From the NCBI GenBank assembly GCA_937920555.1, contig CAKZTM010000032.1, positions 1-64,000 on the forward strand: DNA of 64,000 nt, in the 5' to 3' direction. The stretch's first letter is position 1. Each line of letters starts with the position of its first letter. Under the pieces are notes generated by a model that made no database searches, had not been told where the DNA came from, and saw only the letters and a program-made list of their open reading frames with translations. Below, piece by piece: positions 16,646 through 25,357 of this stretch. This DNA comes from an uncultured Paracoccaceae bacterium (GTDB lineage: Bacteria; Pseudomonadota; Alphaproteobacteria; Rhodobacterales; Rhodobacteraceae). A program made the position numbers and the translations under genes.

Positions 16646-17797
16646 ATGACAGGCAGAATAAACCTAACCAAATTTGGGCGAGTGGCGCTTATTTTGCTCA
16701 GCACAACGGCGATTGTCGGCTGCGAGAGCACGCCACTTGGGCAAGCCATTGGCAATGTGATCAGCGGGCCGGACAAAGCTCCTGATCCGGTAGATCCACC
16801 TGCGGATCCCAACGGCGTTATCGTCTACGAGAATTTTCGTGTGATGGTGGCGAGTGAGGGCGATACAATAGACAAGATGGCGCAACGTGTAGGCCTCACG
16901 GAAGTGGTATTGGCCCGTTATAACGGCCTGCCTGCCAACTATTTGCTCCGCAAGGGGGACCGGCTTGCCTTGCCGGACGAGGCTCAGGTCGCCGCTGTTG
17001 AGCAAGGCTGGACACCCGAAGTGGTGACAGGTGTGCTTGATGATCTGCCCGATGCACCGTCTGTGATCGAGGATGTGCCTGAGCCACCGGGCAATGTCCC
17101 GCTGCGCCACCGGGTTGAGCCGGGCGAGACGCTGTTTAGCATTGCCAAACTTTACGGGGTTTCGGTGACCTCGCTTGCCTCATGGAACGGCATTGGCGGT
17201 GATCTGAAGGTGAGCAATGGGCGCAGTCTGATCATTCCAGCAAGCACGGCACCGACCACGCTTACTGAAGACCCCGAAGTGATAGACAGCGGGCCTGCCA
17301 CACCAAGTGAGCCCGGCCAAGGCACAGCTGTCGTGGCACCGCCATCGGCCACAGAGCCACTGCCGGAGAACCCTGAGGTGGTGCCCGTTCCGGACGGCCC
17401 TGATTTGGGGGCGCAGGTCACACCAGCGGTTGCTGGCGACAAAATGCAAACGCCCGTTGAGGGCAAAATCATTCGCCCCTATTCTGCCGCACCCGGTCGA
17501 GACAAAAACGATGGCATCGATTACCAGACCGCCGCAGGCGCTATTGTGAAGGCGGCGGCGTCCGGCGAGGTTGCGCTTGTGTCACCCTCTATTGGACTTG
17601 GGCAGATTATTTTGATCCGGCACCGCGACAATATCATTTCTGTCTACGGGCGTATGTCGAGCGATGTACGGGTGCAAAAGGGCGAGCAAGTTCGCAAAGG
17701 CCAAGTGATCGGTACCGTGGCTGACGGCAATCCGCCGACCTTCCATTTCGAGGTTCGACGCGGCACTGAGGCGGTTGATCCAACGCCGTTTCTCTAA
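16646..17797 (+). CDS. nlpD: NlpD-like lipoprotein: two LysM domains and a degenerate M23 (LytM) domain
   Basis: Start chosen at the ATG at 16646, which begins a lipoprotein signal with lipobox IVGC near residue 22; the open frame extends upstream into pcm. The 383-residue protein has a LysM domain at about 50-100 (ENFRVMVASEGDTIDKMAQ onward) and a clear second LysM (HRVEPGETLFSIAKLYGVS) at about 155-195, a Pro/Thr-rich linker, and a C-terminal M23 fold. The metal site is degenerate: the first His is Asn (NDGIDY) and the HxH motif is Phe-x-His-type (TFHFEV). It therefore probably activates amidases, as E. coli NlpD does for AmiC, rather than cleaving peptidoglycan. Outer-membrane anchored; clustered with surE and pcm. 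Confidence 0.9.
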   Translation: MTGRINLTKFGRVALILLSTTAIVGCESTPLGQAIGNVISGPDKAPDPVDPPADPNGVIVYENFRVMVASEGDTIDKMAQRVGLTEVVLARYNGLPANYLLRKGDRLALPDEAQVAAVEQGWTPEVVTGVLDDLPDAPSVIEDVPEPPGNVPLRHRVEPGETLFSIAKLYGVSVTSLASWNGIGGDLKVSNGRSLIIPASTAPTTLTEDPEVIDSGPATPSEPGQGTAVVAPPSATEPLPENPEVVPVPDGPDLGAQVTPAVAGDKMQTPVEGKIIRPYSAAPGRDKNDGIDYQTAAGAIVKAAASGEVALVSPSIGLGQIILIRHRDNIISVYGRMSSDVRVQKGEQVRKGQVIGTVADGNPPTFHFEVRRGTEAVDPTPFL

Positions 17798-18260
17798 CGC
17801 GTAAAACGGGAACGGAACCGACGCCGCGCAATTTGCACGGCGTCGATCCGGGTCGGTCCGACACCAGGTGTGTGTCAAGGCGTCAAAACCGACCCTGTTG
17901 CGACCCCCGTCCGCACCAAAGGTGCAGCAGCGAAGATACAAGACAGGATGGTCGCAATCTGCGACGTTCAGGGACTTGCGCGATGCTTAAACCACGTAAT
18001 GTCGAACGCAGAATGCTGCGCAATCAAAATTCATATGAAGGCCCCCACGGCACAAATAAACACGGCCCAAAGAATTGGCCGATCCATATAAGCTACGCGC
18101 ATAAGATGACTGAATTGCGGCCAATTAAGACAGTGGAGGAGCGTCTAAATGCCCAGATTAGCACCGTGTTTACAGCGGGTTAGAATATCACAAAAACCAC
18201 GGTAAAACATTGCGGCGGCAATATGGTATTTTTACGTTTGGGCCATGTGAATTGGCCCCT
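17798..18260. other. Intergenic region with a long hairpin and no convincing gene
   Basis: No ORF here has coding character. A strong hairpin (GACGCCG 17820-17826 with CGGCGTC 17838-17844, extended inward by GCAA/TTGC after one mismatch) lies 22 bases after the nlpD stop but has no T-run. On the minus strand, GGGCC...GGCCC (about 18240-18258) sits right after the DUF815 stop and may help end that operon. A 23-codon minus-strand frame at 18031-18102 would encode one hydrophobic helix but has no good ribosome site. Confidence 0.5.
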
Positions 18261-19106
18261 TCACGCATCCGGCAAAGCCACACCGCGACGCCCTGCGAGG
18301 TCCGTTACATACTGCCATGCAACCCGTCCCGAACGGGCACCCCGGGTTTGTTGCCACTCGATCGCCTCGGCCCATAAGGTCTCGTCGTCGATCTCGATAC
18401 CTGCCGCGTCGCAATAGCCGCGGATCATCTGCAAATACTGATCTTGATCACAGGGATGAAAGCCCAGCCAAAGCCCGAACCGGTCCGACAGCGAGACTTT
18501 TTCCTCCACCGCCTCGCTTGGATTAATGGCCGAGGAACGCTCATTCTCAATCATGTCGCGCGGCATCAGGTGACGGCGATTGGAGGTGGCATAAAAGATC
18601 ACGTTATCTGGGCGCCCCTCGATACCGCCATCCAAAACCGCCTTCAGCGACTTGTAGTGGCTGTCATCCTGATCAAAGGACAGATCGTCGCAGAACAGTA
18701 AAAACCGCTCGGAGCTGCCGCGCAAATGTCCCATGAGACGGCTGATGGACGGCAAATCCTCGCGCACAATTTCGATCAGTTTCACCGGCGCCTCGCCAAG
18801 CACTTCCGCATGTGCGGCTTTAACGAGCGAGGATTTTCCCATGCCCCGTGATCCCCAGAGAAGCACGTTATTCGCGGCATGGCCGCGCGCAAACTGGCGC
18901 GTGTTCTCCAACAGAATGTCGCGAGCGCGGTCAACTCCGACCAAAAGGCCAATGGGAACCCGGTTGATTTTCTCCACCGGCTCCAGACGGTCAGGTGCGG
19001 TATGCCACACGTAAGCGTCGGCTTGTGACCATTCAGGGCTCGGAGCTGACGGGGGCGCCATCCGTTCCAACGCTTCGGCAATTCGGGTGAGAAGGTTCGC
19101 GCTCAA
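18261..19106 (-). CDS. DUF815 family AAA-type ATPase
   Basis: A 281-residue cytosolic P-loop ATPase. Walker A is [10 protein letters not shown] (about 85-94), Walker B is LLFCDDLSF (about 138-146), and [14 protein letters not shown] gives sensor 1 with the N-R residues of AAA proteins. N-terminal [19 protein letters not shown] matches the DUF815 domain. The role of DUF815 ATPases is not known. Its ATG overlaps the tatC stop by four bases, so it is the last gene of the tatABC operon; the coupling is repeated in many alphaproteobacteria, which hints at a link with export or membrane protein assembly, but nothing in the sequence shows it. Confidence 0.88.
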   Translation of the reverse strand: MSANLLTRIAEALERMAPPSAPSPEWSQADAYVWHTAPDRLEPVEKINRVPIGLLVGVDRARDILLENTRQFARGHAANNVLLWGSRGMGKSSLVKAAHAEVLGEAPVKLIEIVREDLPSISRLMGHLRGSSERFLLFCDDLSFDQDDSHYKSLKAVLDGGIEGRPDNVIFYATSNRRHLMPRDMIENERSSAINPSEAVEEKVSLSDRFGLWLGFHPCDQDQYLQMIRGYCDAAGIEIDDETLWAEAIEWQQTRGARSGRVAWQYVTDLAGRRGVALPDA

Positions 19107-19954
19107 GATGCCTCGTCGCCTTCTTCAACCTCGTCGTCATAATAGCCTTCTTCGCGCAGCTTTTCTTCGCGCTTCTTTTCGACGAGCCGTACGAGCTGGA
19201 TCGAAATTTCATAAAGCCCGTAGACAACCACAAACAAGATCACCTGTGTAATGACGTCAGGTGGCGTCACCACGGCGGCCAGAACCAAAATACCCACGAC
19301 CGCGTATTTGCGCACGGCCTTCAGGCCGTCCGAGGACACAAGTCCCGCTTTGCCCATCAAGGTCAGCAGAACGGGAAGTTGAAAGCAGAGCCCGAACGCA
19401 ATGATGAATTTCATGGTCAGGCTCAGATATTCCTCGGCGGAGCCTTGGAACGCGATTGCCGCCACATCCGAGGCGACCTGCCCATCCGCAGGCACAGCGC
19501 CTTGCTGAAACCCTAGGAAGAAGTCAAAGGCCAGCGGCGTGACCACGTAAAAGGCGAAGGCTGCACCGATAAAAAACAGAACCGGTGAGGCGATCAGAAA
19601 GGGCAAAAACGCGCCGCGTTCTTGTTTGTACAGGCCCGGTGCCACGAACCGCCACAGCTGGTGGGCGATAACCGGAAAAGACAGTGCGAACCCGCCTAAA
19701 AGCGAGATGCGGATCGCCACCATGAACCCTTCTTGCAGCTTGATAAAGATCAGACCGCATTCCTGATTGCCCTGCGCCAATGCGGCACAAAGGGGTTGGG
19801 TCAGAAAGTTATAGACCTGGTTCCAGACCGTGAAGCAGATGATCATTCCAATCACGAACGCAATTGCGGAATTGATCAGTCTGGTGCGCAGCTCTGCCAA
19901 ATGCTCGATCAACGGAGCGGAGCTGTCTTCAATCTCGTCGATATCAATGGTCAC
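19103..19954 (-). CDS. tatC: Sec-independent protein translocase TatC
   Basis: Multi-spanning receptor of the Tat pathway, which exports folded, often cofactor-bearing, proteins with twin-arginine signals. The 283-residue product has six membrane helices, the N-terminal [18 protein letters not shown] signature with the conserved Glu that contacts the twin-arginine signal, and the [19 protein letters not shown] loop. The C-terminal tail (about 255-283) is unusually rich in Lys, Glu and Asp. It lies 12 bases after tatB. Confidence 0.97.
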   Translation of the reverse strand: MTIDIDEIEDSSAPLIEHLAELRTRLINSAIAFVIGMIICFTVWNQVYNFLTQPLCAALAQGNQECGLIFIKLQEGFMVAIRISLLGGFALSFPVIAHQLWRFVAPGLYKQERGAFLPFLIASPVLFFIGAAFAFYVVTPLAFDFFLGFQQGAVPADGQVASDVAAIAFQGSAEEYLSLTMKFIIAFGLCFQLPVLLTLMGKAGLVSSDGLKAVRKYAVVGILVLAAVVTPPDVITQVILFVVVYGLYEISIQLVRLVEKKREEKLREEGYYDDEVEEGDEAS

Positions 19955-19966
19955 GCGGCACCCTCA

Positions 19967-20509
19967 TCAGCTCTTTGCCTTGGCAGCAGGCTTTTTGGCA
20001 GGCGTCTTTGTCGTCGCAGCATTGGTTGATGCCTCGGGCGCGGTCTGTTTGGCAGTCGGCTTGGCGGCTTTGGCCTTGGCGGTCGCATTGGCCATCGGAT
20101 CATTGGGCGCGGCCTTGGCCGCTGTGGCCTTTGCCGCCGGGCTTGCGATTTCTGCGGCTTGTTTAACCAAGGTCTCACCCGCGCTTTCCACCGGAGATGT
20201 ATCTGCACCATCACCCGTCGCAGACGCTTTTTTGTCTTTTTCGGTCACGAAGTTCTTGGAATAATCCTTCATGCTGTCGCGGGCTTGGGCCAGCGGATCC
20301 GACATCCCCTTCATGGTATCGGCGGCATCTTTCAGGCCACTTTCATCGGCGGCGGCCTCCATGGTGCGTTGAAACTCTCGCGCCATGCCACGCGCTTTGC
20401 CGACAAAATTACCAACTGTGCGAAACATTCCGGGCAGGTCTTTGGGCCCGACAACAATCAGGGCCACAATACCAATGACCATGAGTTCCAGCCAACCGAT
20501 ATCAAACAT
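19967..20509 (-). CDS. tatB: Sec-independent protein translocase TatB
   Basis: Membrane subunit that forms the Tat substrate receptor with TatC. The 180-residue protein has an N-terminal helix ([20 protein letters not shown], about 2-21), the VGPKDLP hinge, and an amphipathic helix [20 protein letters not shown]. The remaining tail from about residue 95 is low-complexity Ala/Lys/Pro/Thr, a common feature in roseobacter TatB. It is second in tatA-tatB-tatC, 36 bases after tatA. Confidence 0.95.
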   Translation of the reverse strand: MFDIGWLELMVIGIVALIVVGPKDLPGMFRTVGNFVGKARGMAREFQRTMEAAADESGLKDAADTMKGMSDPLAQARDSMKDYSKNFVTEKDKKASATGDGADTSPVESAGETLVKQAAEIASPAAKATAAKAAPNDPMANATAKAKAAKPTAKQTAPEASTNAATTKTPAKKPAAKAKS

Positions 20510-20545
20510 TTGAAGCTTTCACGAACTTGCGTTGGACCTGAGGGG

Positions 20546-20755
20546 TCAAGTCTTCTCTTTTTCCGGGGTCACATCAACAGCCTCTTCGGAGGCCGCAGCC
20601 TCCAGTTCGTCCTTGCCCTCTTGCACACCGCGTTTGAATGACGTGATGCCTTTACCGACCTCACCCATCAAAGACGAGATCTTACCCCGGCCAAACAGAA
20701 CCAGAACCACAACAGCAATGAGCAGAATACCAGGAAGACCAATATTATTGAGCAT
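20546..20755 (-). CDS. tatA: Sec-independent protein translocase TatA
   Basis: Pore-forming Tat subunit of 69 residues: one short N-terminal helix (about 3-20), the [17 protein letters not shown] hinge and amphipathic helix, and an acidic tail. GAGGG lies nine bases before the ATG. It is the first gene of tatA-tatB-tatC-DUF815, so the promoter should lie in the gene-free stretch upstream (20756-20900). Confidence 0.95.
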   Translation of the reverse strand: MLNNIGLPGILLIAVVVLVLFGRGKISSLMGEVGKGITSFKRGVQEGKDELEAAASEEAVDVTPEKEKT

Positions 20756-21279
20756 GGGAGTTATCCCTCAAGTTTGCGGGGGCAAGCCAAAGGCCAAAAG
20801 CCCCCCAGATTTCACACGACTTACCTTCATGTATTGCCTGCGGGCCTTAGGATCAAACCCAATTCGCGAAATAATCTGAGGAAAAGTGATAAAAGTTAAC
20901 GAAATCAGCGGCGCAACCATGCGTCAAGATGAAGATATCATTGCCGTTGGGGAAAAAGAAACCTCCCCCAAGATCAAATTGGGAAAGGTTTCCGGTCTTG
21001 CAACAAGTCCGTCCGCTACACCACATACTCTAAACCGCAGAACCCTCGAAGGCGCGATATGCGCCAAAATTCAGCTGGTTGGACCCCGAAAGCTAAGCAA
21101 CCTCTGCAACCAAATCGCGCGGCGATTGCGATTGCGCAAAAGATATCTGGAACCTCCCAACTCAAGCGGTGCGCGGCCCCCACCGCCCGCCAAAGTCTTT
21201 GGTTGTCCAAACATCTTTAACCCCCATCAAGAAATCAGGTTATCCATAGCACAATACGCTTGTTAGGATGTGATCCTCG
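20756..21279. other. Gene-free region upstream of tatA
   Basis: About 520 bases without a convincing coding frame. It should hold the tatA promoter and the 3' end of the ABC transporter ATPase transcript. The only long frames are shadows lacking codon bias or ribosome sites. A tRNA-like end (CCGTCCGCTACACCA near 21009-21023) was checked and no cloverleaf was found. The centre (about 20930-20985) is A-rich with AAAAGAAACC-type stretches. Confidence 0.5.
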
Positions 21280-22398
21280 TCACAGTTTAGCGGTTTTTTG
21301 GGGTCTTTCGCCGCACGGAAATACAAAGCAACGGTCCCGGCGCAAAGACAGCCACATTGGCGTGTCCTTTGGCGGTAAAAATACCGCAGGGATCGTTGCG
21401 TGCAGAATGGTGCCATCATGATCCATCACCATTTCCACCAATGTTTCATTACCCATGAACCGAGCCCGTTGAATGCAGCCGCGCGCGGGCACGCCGTCTG
21501 TCTCTGTGGGCAGTGGACCTTTTCCCTGCCGGTCAAAATCCAATTTCAGATGCTGAGGTCGGATCACGATTTCGACCTGAGTGCCATCGCTGTGACCCGG
21601 AGCCAGAAAAGCGCCAAACGGCGTGTCTACCTGAGCCCCGCGCACGACGCCGGGAATAACATTGATATCGGAGAAAAACGCCGCCGCCTCGCGGTCTTTT
21701 GGGGCATTGTAGATGTTATAGGGTGCGCCGACCTGAACGATCCGCCCTGCGCGCATCAAAGCGATCTTATCGGCCATGCGCATAGCCTCATCAGGCTCAT
21801 GGGTGACCAGCAGCACCGCCGCACCCTCATTTTTCAAGATTGCCAGCGTCTCATCGCGAATGTCATCGCGCAGCCTGTTATCAAGGCCTGAGAACGGCTC
21901 ATCCATGAGGATAATACGCGGTTTGGGTGCCAATGCGCGAATGAGAGCGACCCGTTGCTGTTCCCCACCGGACAGCTGATGGGGGTATTGGGTGGCGAAA
22001 CCTGTCAATCCAACATCGCTGAGCAGTTCTGCGATTGTCTGGTCACCACCGCGCCCACCTGATTTCAGGCCGAAGCCCACATTTTGCGCCACTGTCAAAT
22101 GGGGAAACAGCGCAAAATCCTGAAACATCATTCCGATGCCGCGCTCCTCAGGGGGCGCATGGACCCCTTCCCCGGACACCAGCTGGCCGTCAATATGGAT
22201 CGTGCCTTCGCTTTGCTGCTCCACGCCTGCGGCAATTCGCAAAGTGGTCGACTTGCCGCATCCCGACGGCCCCAATAGGCAGGCCACCTCACCGGCGTGA
22301 AGTTGCAGGGTTACCCCGTCAACAACCCGCCTGCCATCATAGTCCCGGCAAATACCTGATAAATCCAACCGTGGAGGAGCGTCGGTCACGCAGCCCAT
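21280..22398 (-). CDS. ABC transporter ATP-binding protein, FbpC/iron(III) or polyamine type
   Basis: Cytoplasmic ATPase of 372 residues, with Walker A LLGPSGCGKSTT (about 41-52), Q-loop in MFQDFALFPH, signature LSGGEQQRVALIRAL (about 143-157), Walker B IILMDEPFSGLD and the H-loop VTHEPDEAM. A C-terminal TOBE domain (about 280-372) with VIRPQHLKLDF is typical of FbpC/PotA-class importers. No permease or periplasmic binding gene adjoins it, so it is orphaned here. The start is ambiguous: ATG at 22398 or GTG at 22389, the latter with a better spaced GAGGA. Confidence 0.9.
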   Translation of the reverse strand: MGCVTDAPPRLDLSGICRDYDGRRVVDGVTLQLHAGEVACLLGPSGCGKSTTLRIAAGVEQQSEGTIHIDGQLVSGEGVHAPPEERGIGMMFQDFALFPHLTVAQNVGFGLKSGGRGGDQTIAELLSDVGLTGFATQYPHQLSGGEQQRVALIRALAPKPRIILMDEPFSGLDNRLRDDIRDETLAILKNEGAAVLLVTHEPDEAMRMADKIALMRAGRIVQVGAPYNIYNAPKDREAAAFFSDINVIPGVVRGAQVDTPFGAFLAPGHSDGTQVEIVIRPQHLKLDFDRQGKGPLPTETDGVPARGCIQRARFMGNETLVEMVMDHDGTILHATIPAVFLPPKDTPMWLSLRRDRCFVFPCGERPQKTAKL

Positions 22399-22459
22399 AT
22401 CCTCAATAATGCTATAAACCTGATTGTTTCAATCAGATATACATCAGCGCTGCAAGAGC

Positions 22460-23845
22460 TTAGCCCGCGACGCTTCGCCGCCGACATCCAAAGGCCACCG
22501 CGCTGCCAAATCCAATGACATGAACGGCTACACAAATCGCCAAAAGCCGCTCGTATTTATGGCCTTCGCCGAAAATCGCGATGACAAGCGGATCGGCTTG
22601 AAAGAAATATGCGACTGCGCCCAAAATTGCGGCGATGAAGCCGATGACATAGGCCCATAGCGACACCCGGAGGTTCATCCAAAGCCCCAGCACGATCACC
22701 GGTGCGAGGAACATCGAGGCTGTCCCCGAAACCGCAACCGCATCAAACAACGTTTTAGTATCGCCCAGCAGGAACAAGACACCGCCCAGCATGAAAACCG
22801 CCATAGCAATGCGCCCGTTGGCGATGGTTCGCGCACCCAGACGCAACTCCTCGATGGCCAAACGTGCCGAGGAGGCCAGCGCACTATCGAGGGTCGACAT
22901 GGCCGAGACCAGCAGGCTGGCCGCGATCAGAAACCAAACGGTTTGCCCAAACATGGTCTTCCATGTGCCCATCAGGCCGCCAACCAGCTCCGCGCCAACC
23001 ACACTTGCTTGCACGCCAAAGAGCGCAAAGCCGAAGATGCACAAAGCAGAGATCCAAAACGCGTGCAGGAACGACCGGAATGTAACCTCTGGACTGGCCA
23101 AAAAGCCGCGATCCATCATGACAGGATCATGGGCCGGGTAGGAGATCACCTGCAAAAACGCCACAATCAGCAAGACCCAACCATTATAGCTGCCTGAGAT
23201 GCCCGGTGCGGTTAGAACCGCGCCAAGGGAGAAGCCGTCGGAGAACACCATAGCCAAAAAGGCCAGAGCAAAGACGAGGGCGAAAAAGCCCATTTGAAAC
23301 ACATCTGTGCGCAAGCTGGCCCGCAAGCCACCCAAAGCAGAGTAACCAAGGGCAGTCAGCGCCATGGCCACCATGGCTATTTGACCTGCCAATTCCGCCC
23401 CGCCAAAGACCGCAGAGAAAATCAGCCCGACCACGAGAAGGTTAGCGAACACTTCTGACATCAGGCGCAGTGCGATCACGATGTTATAAAGAAGTGGTCC
23501 AGTCGCGCCGAATTCGCCACGCAAGAACTCTTGAAATGACCGCGCCCCGCGCGCTCGGAGCCGCGCCACAATATAGCCACCGGTGATAAAAGACATGTAA
23601 TACGCGGTGTATGCCAAAGCCCCCGCAACCCCGTAATAATATCCCAAAATCGCGGCTGTGAGCAGTGAACGGGCGAAAATCCAAGTGGTAACTTGGCTCA
23701 TCACCAACGCCCAAAGCGTCGGCGCATGACCTTCAGAGTTCGCGCCGGAAAAAAAGCCATCCACAGATACATGTCGAGGGGACACGTAAACGGACGCCCC
23801 TACGATAGCCACGGCGATAAAGATCAATATGAGAGGTTCGGTCAT
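22460..23845 (-). CDS. Sodium:solute symporter family protein
   Basis: Inner-membrane carrier of 461 residues with about 13 hydrophobic segments in the SSS/LeuT arrangement. Landmarks are TTWIFARSLLTAAILGYYYG near residues 52-71, the LGYSALGGLRASLRTDVFQM loop near 163-182 and the SAMSTLDSALASSARLAIEEL segment near 320-340, which corresponds to the conserved S-x-x-S-T-x-D-S motif. The substrate may be a proline- or pantothenate-like organic solute; none is provable. It is 62 bases downstream of the next upstream gap and lies near the SDR gene on the same strand. Confidence 0.88.
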   Translation of the reverse strand: MTEPLILIFIAVAIVGASVYVSPRHVSVDGFFSGANSEGHAPTLWALVMSQVTTWIFARSLLTAAILGYYYGVAGALAYTAYYMSFITGGYIVARLRARGARSFQEFLRGEFGATGPLLYNIVIALRLMSEVFANLLVVGLIFSAVFGGAELAGQIAMVAMALTALGYSALGGLRASLRTDVFQMGFFALVFALAFLAMVFSDGFSLGAVLTAPGISGSYNGWVLLIVAFLQVISYPAHDPVMMDRGFLASPEVTFRSFLHAFWISALCIFGFALFGVQASVVGAELVGGLMGTWKTMFGQTVWFLIAASLLVSAMSTLDSALASSARLAIEELRLGARTIANGRIAMAVFMLGGVLFLLGDTKTLFDAVAVSGTASMFLAPVIVLGLWMNLRVSLWAYVIGFIAAILGAVAYFFQADPLVIAIFGEGHKYERLLAICVAVHVIGFGSAVAFGCRRRSVAG

Positions 23846-23945
23846 AGTCTATTAGGGTCCAAAACAATTTGCGATATCGCCCAATACCGAGTTATTTGCA
23901 CCTTGCCGACCCTTTTCCGAAAAATCTACGTAATCGTGATCGTCT

Positions 23946-24725
23946 CTAGATCGTGGCGTTGGTCCCGCCGCCATCCAGAAGGATATTCTGCCCTACGATG
24001 AAGCCCGCTCGGGTAGAGCATAGGAATGCGCAGGCCGCGCCAAACTCTTCGATTGTGCCATAACGCCCAGCCGGAATACTGGCGCAGCGCTCGGCTTTGG
24101 CCTCCTCCATGGTGATACCGCGTGCCTTGACCACGCCACCATCGAGGCTGATCGCACGGTCAGTCGCATGAATCCCAGGTAGGAGGTTGTTGATGGTCAC
24201 GCCAGATCCGGCCACCTGTCGGGACGTGCCTGCCACGAAACCCGTCAGACCCGTGCGGGCCGTGTTCGAAAGCCCAAGCACACCGATTGGGGCTTTGACC
24301 GATTGCGAGGTAATGTTGACCACCCGCCCCCATCCGCGCTCCATCATGCCGGGCAAGCTGGCCTGCATCAGCGCTATGGGAGCAAGCATATTGGCATCAA
24401 TGGCGGCGATAAAATCATCGCGCGACCAATCCGACCACTTGCCCGGAGGCGGACCACCGGCGTTATTGACCAAAATGTCCGCAGGGCCCGCCGCATCGAG
24501 TATTTTCGACCGCCCCTCTTGGGTCGTCACATCGGCCGCGACCGCCACAACATCGACGCCGAACTCGGACCGGATCGCGTCCGCCGAGGCTTCTAGCGGA
24601 CCAGCTGTTCGCGCATTCATCACCAGATTTACGCCGGCTTCGGCCAGCGCGCGGGCGCAGCCAAGTCCCAATCCCTTTGAGGATGCACAAACAATCGCCT
24701 GTTTTCCAGAAATTCCCAGATCCAT
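23946..24725 (-). CDS. SDR family oxidoreductase with altered active site
   Basis: A 259-residue Rossmann protein: the cofactor loop is ASSKGLGLGCARALAEAG (about 13-30) and the NAG-type motif is NNAGGPPPGKW (about 89-99). The usual Tyr-x-x-x-Lys catalytic pair is absent: after NITSQSVKAPIGVLG comes LSNTARTG where YxxxK is expected, which places Leu and Ala at the Tyr and Lys positions. The rest of the fold is intact (C-terminal RYGTIEEFGAACAFLCSTRAGFIVGQNILLDGG). Members of this branch are annotated 3-oxoacyl-ACP reductase-like, but ordinary SDR catalysis is doubtful here. Divergent from the small gene at 24895. Confidence 0.85.
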   Translation of the reverse strand: MDLGISGKQAIVCASSKGLGLGCARALAEAGVNLVMNARTAGPLEASADAIRSEFGVDVVAVAADVTTQEGRSKILDAAGPADILVNNAGGPPPGKWSDWSRDDFIAAIDANMLAPIALMQASLPGMMERGWGRVVNITSQSVKAPIGVLGLSNTARTGLTGFVAGTSRQVAGSGVTINNLLPGIHATDRAISLDGGVVKARGITMEEAKAERCASIPAGRYGTIEEFGAACAFLCSTRAGFIVGQNILLDGGGTNATI

Positions 24726-24894
24726 ACCGCTCTCCCTACTTCAGATGTCTCATTATGAAACAACTGGTTAAATTTTATTCCAATGTGACACCAAGCACCG
24801 TTTTAAGTGCTTCGGTGATGCCTTAATCTCAATATAGATTCGCCCGTCGACACATGCATCCCCAAATGTCTGTGAAGTGGTAATTTGGAACCTT

Positions 24895-25134
24895 ATGTCT
24901 GATAAAAAAAACGAGCAGCAACTTTCTCCGATTTCGACGATCGTGTTGGATGGTCTGATCTACCGGAGTGAGGCGGTATCGAGCTGCCCTGCGGATGAGC
25001 GTGGAGCGGTTGCCGTAGGTGGGGCCTCCGCTCTGTTACGGCAAATCGCTAAACTTGAGAAGGACGAGGCGAACAAGTCGCTTCGGACAGTCTATGATCT
25101 GTGCAACGAGTATCTGGACAAGCTGAAAGAATAG
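24895..25134 (+). CDS. Small protein of unknown function
   Basis: The ATG at 24895 (MSDKKNEQQLSPISTIVLDGLIYRSEAVSS) starts a 79-residue soluble protein; an in-frame start at 24877 would add six residues. It is Lys/Glu/Asp/Ala-rich and looks helical from residue 45 on (ALLRQIAKLEKDEANKSLRTV). No family or motif is recognised. No strong Shine-Dalgarno is seen before either start. An AAGCAC/GTGCTT stem (24793-24812) lies in the upstream spacer. It may be real because the composition resembles coding sequence, but is uncertain. Confidence 0.5.
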   Translation: MSDKKNEQQLSPISTIVLDGLIYRSEAVSSCPADERGAVAVGGASALLRQIAKLEKDEANKSLRTVYDLCNEYLDKLKE

Positions 25135-25320
25135 AACGCTTGGTTGGTTGCGAGGGGGTAGAACCGCGCACGCAATCACGAAACCGGGGCGCAATCACGG
25201 CCAACTATCCGCGTTTTGGATCTGACGCTGCGTACGACCTGTGGTGTATTTGCATTCGCAGACGTACCACTTGACGTAATATCCGAGGGCAAAACCGCAA
25301 GCTGACTGCCTTTGCATGGC

Positions 25321-25349
25321 TTGTGCCGCGGATTTTTGGCCTCTATAGC
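25321..25349 (+). promoter_or_regulatory. Predicted promoter giving a leaderless prfC transcript
   Basis: TTGTGC (25321-25326), 17-base spacer, TATAGC (25344-25349). The -10 element ends eight bases before the prfC ATG, so transcription would begin at or next to the start codon; no Shine-Dalgarno is present in the intervening eight bases. Confidence 0.45.
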
Positions 25350-25357
25350 GTGGCGTC

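Noticed and set aside
17820-17844. Rho-independent terminator for nlpD
   Set aside because: The hairpin is strong but no T-run follows on either strand.
21000-21030. tRNA 3'-end-like CCGTCCGCTACACCA
   Set aside because: No D-arm, anticodon arm or T-arm could be paired upstream.
20886-21266. 126-codon plus-strand frame upstream of tatA
   Set aside because: No ribosome site, no family pattern and no bias; the region is better read as non-coding.
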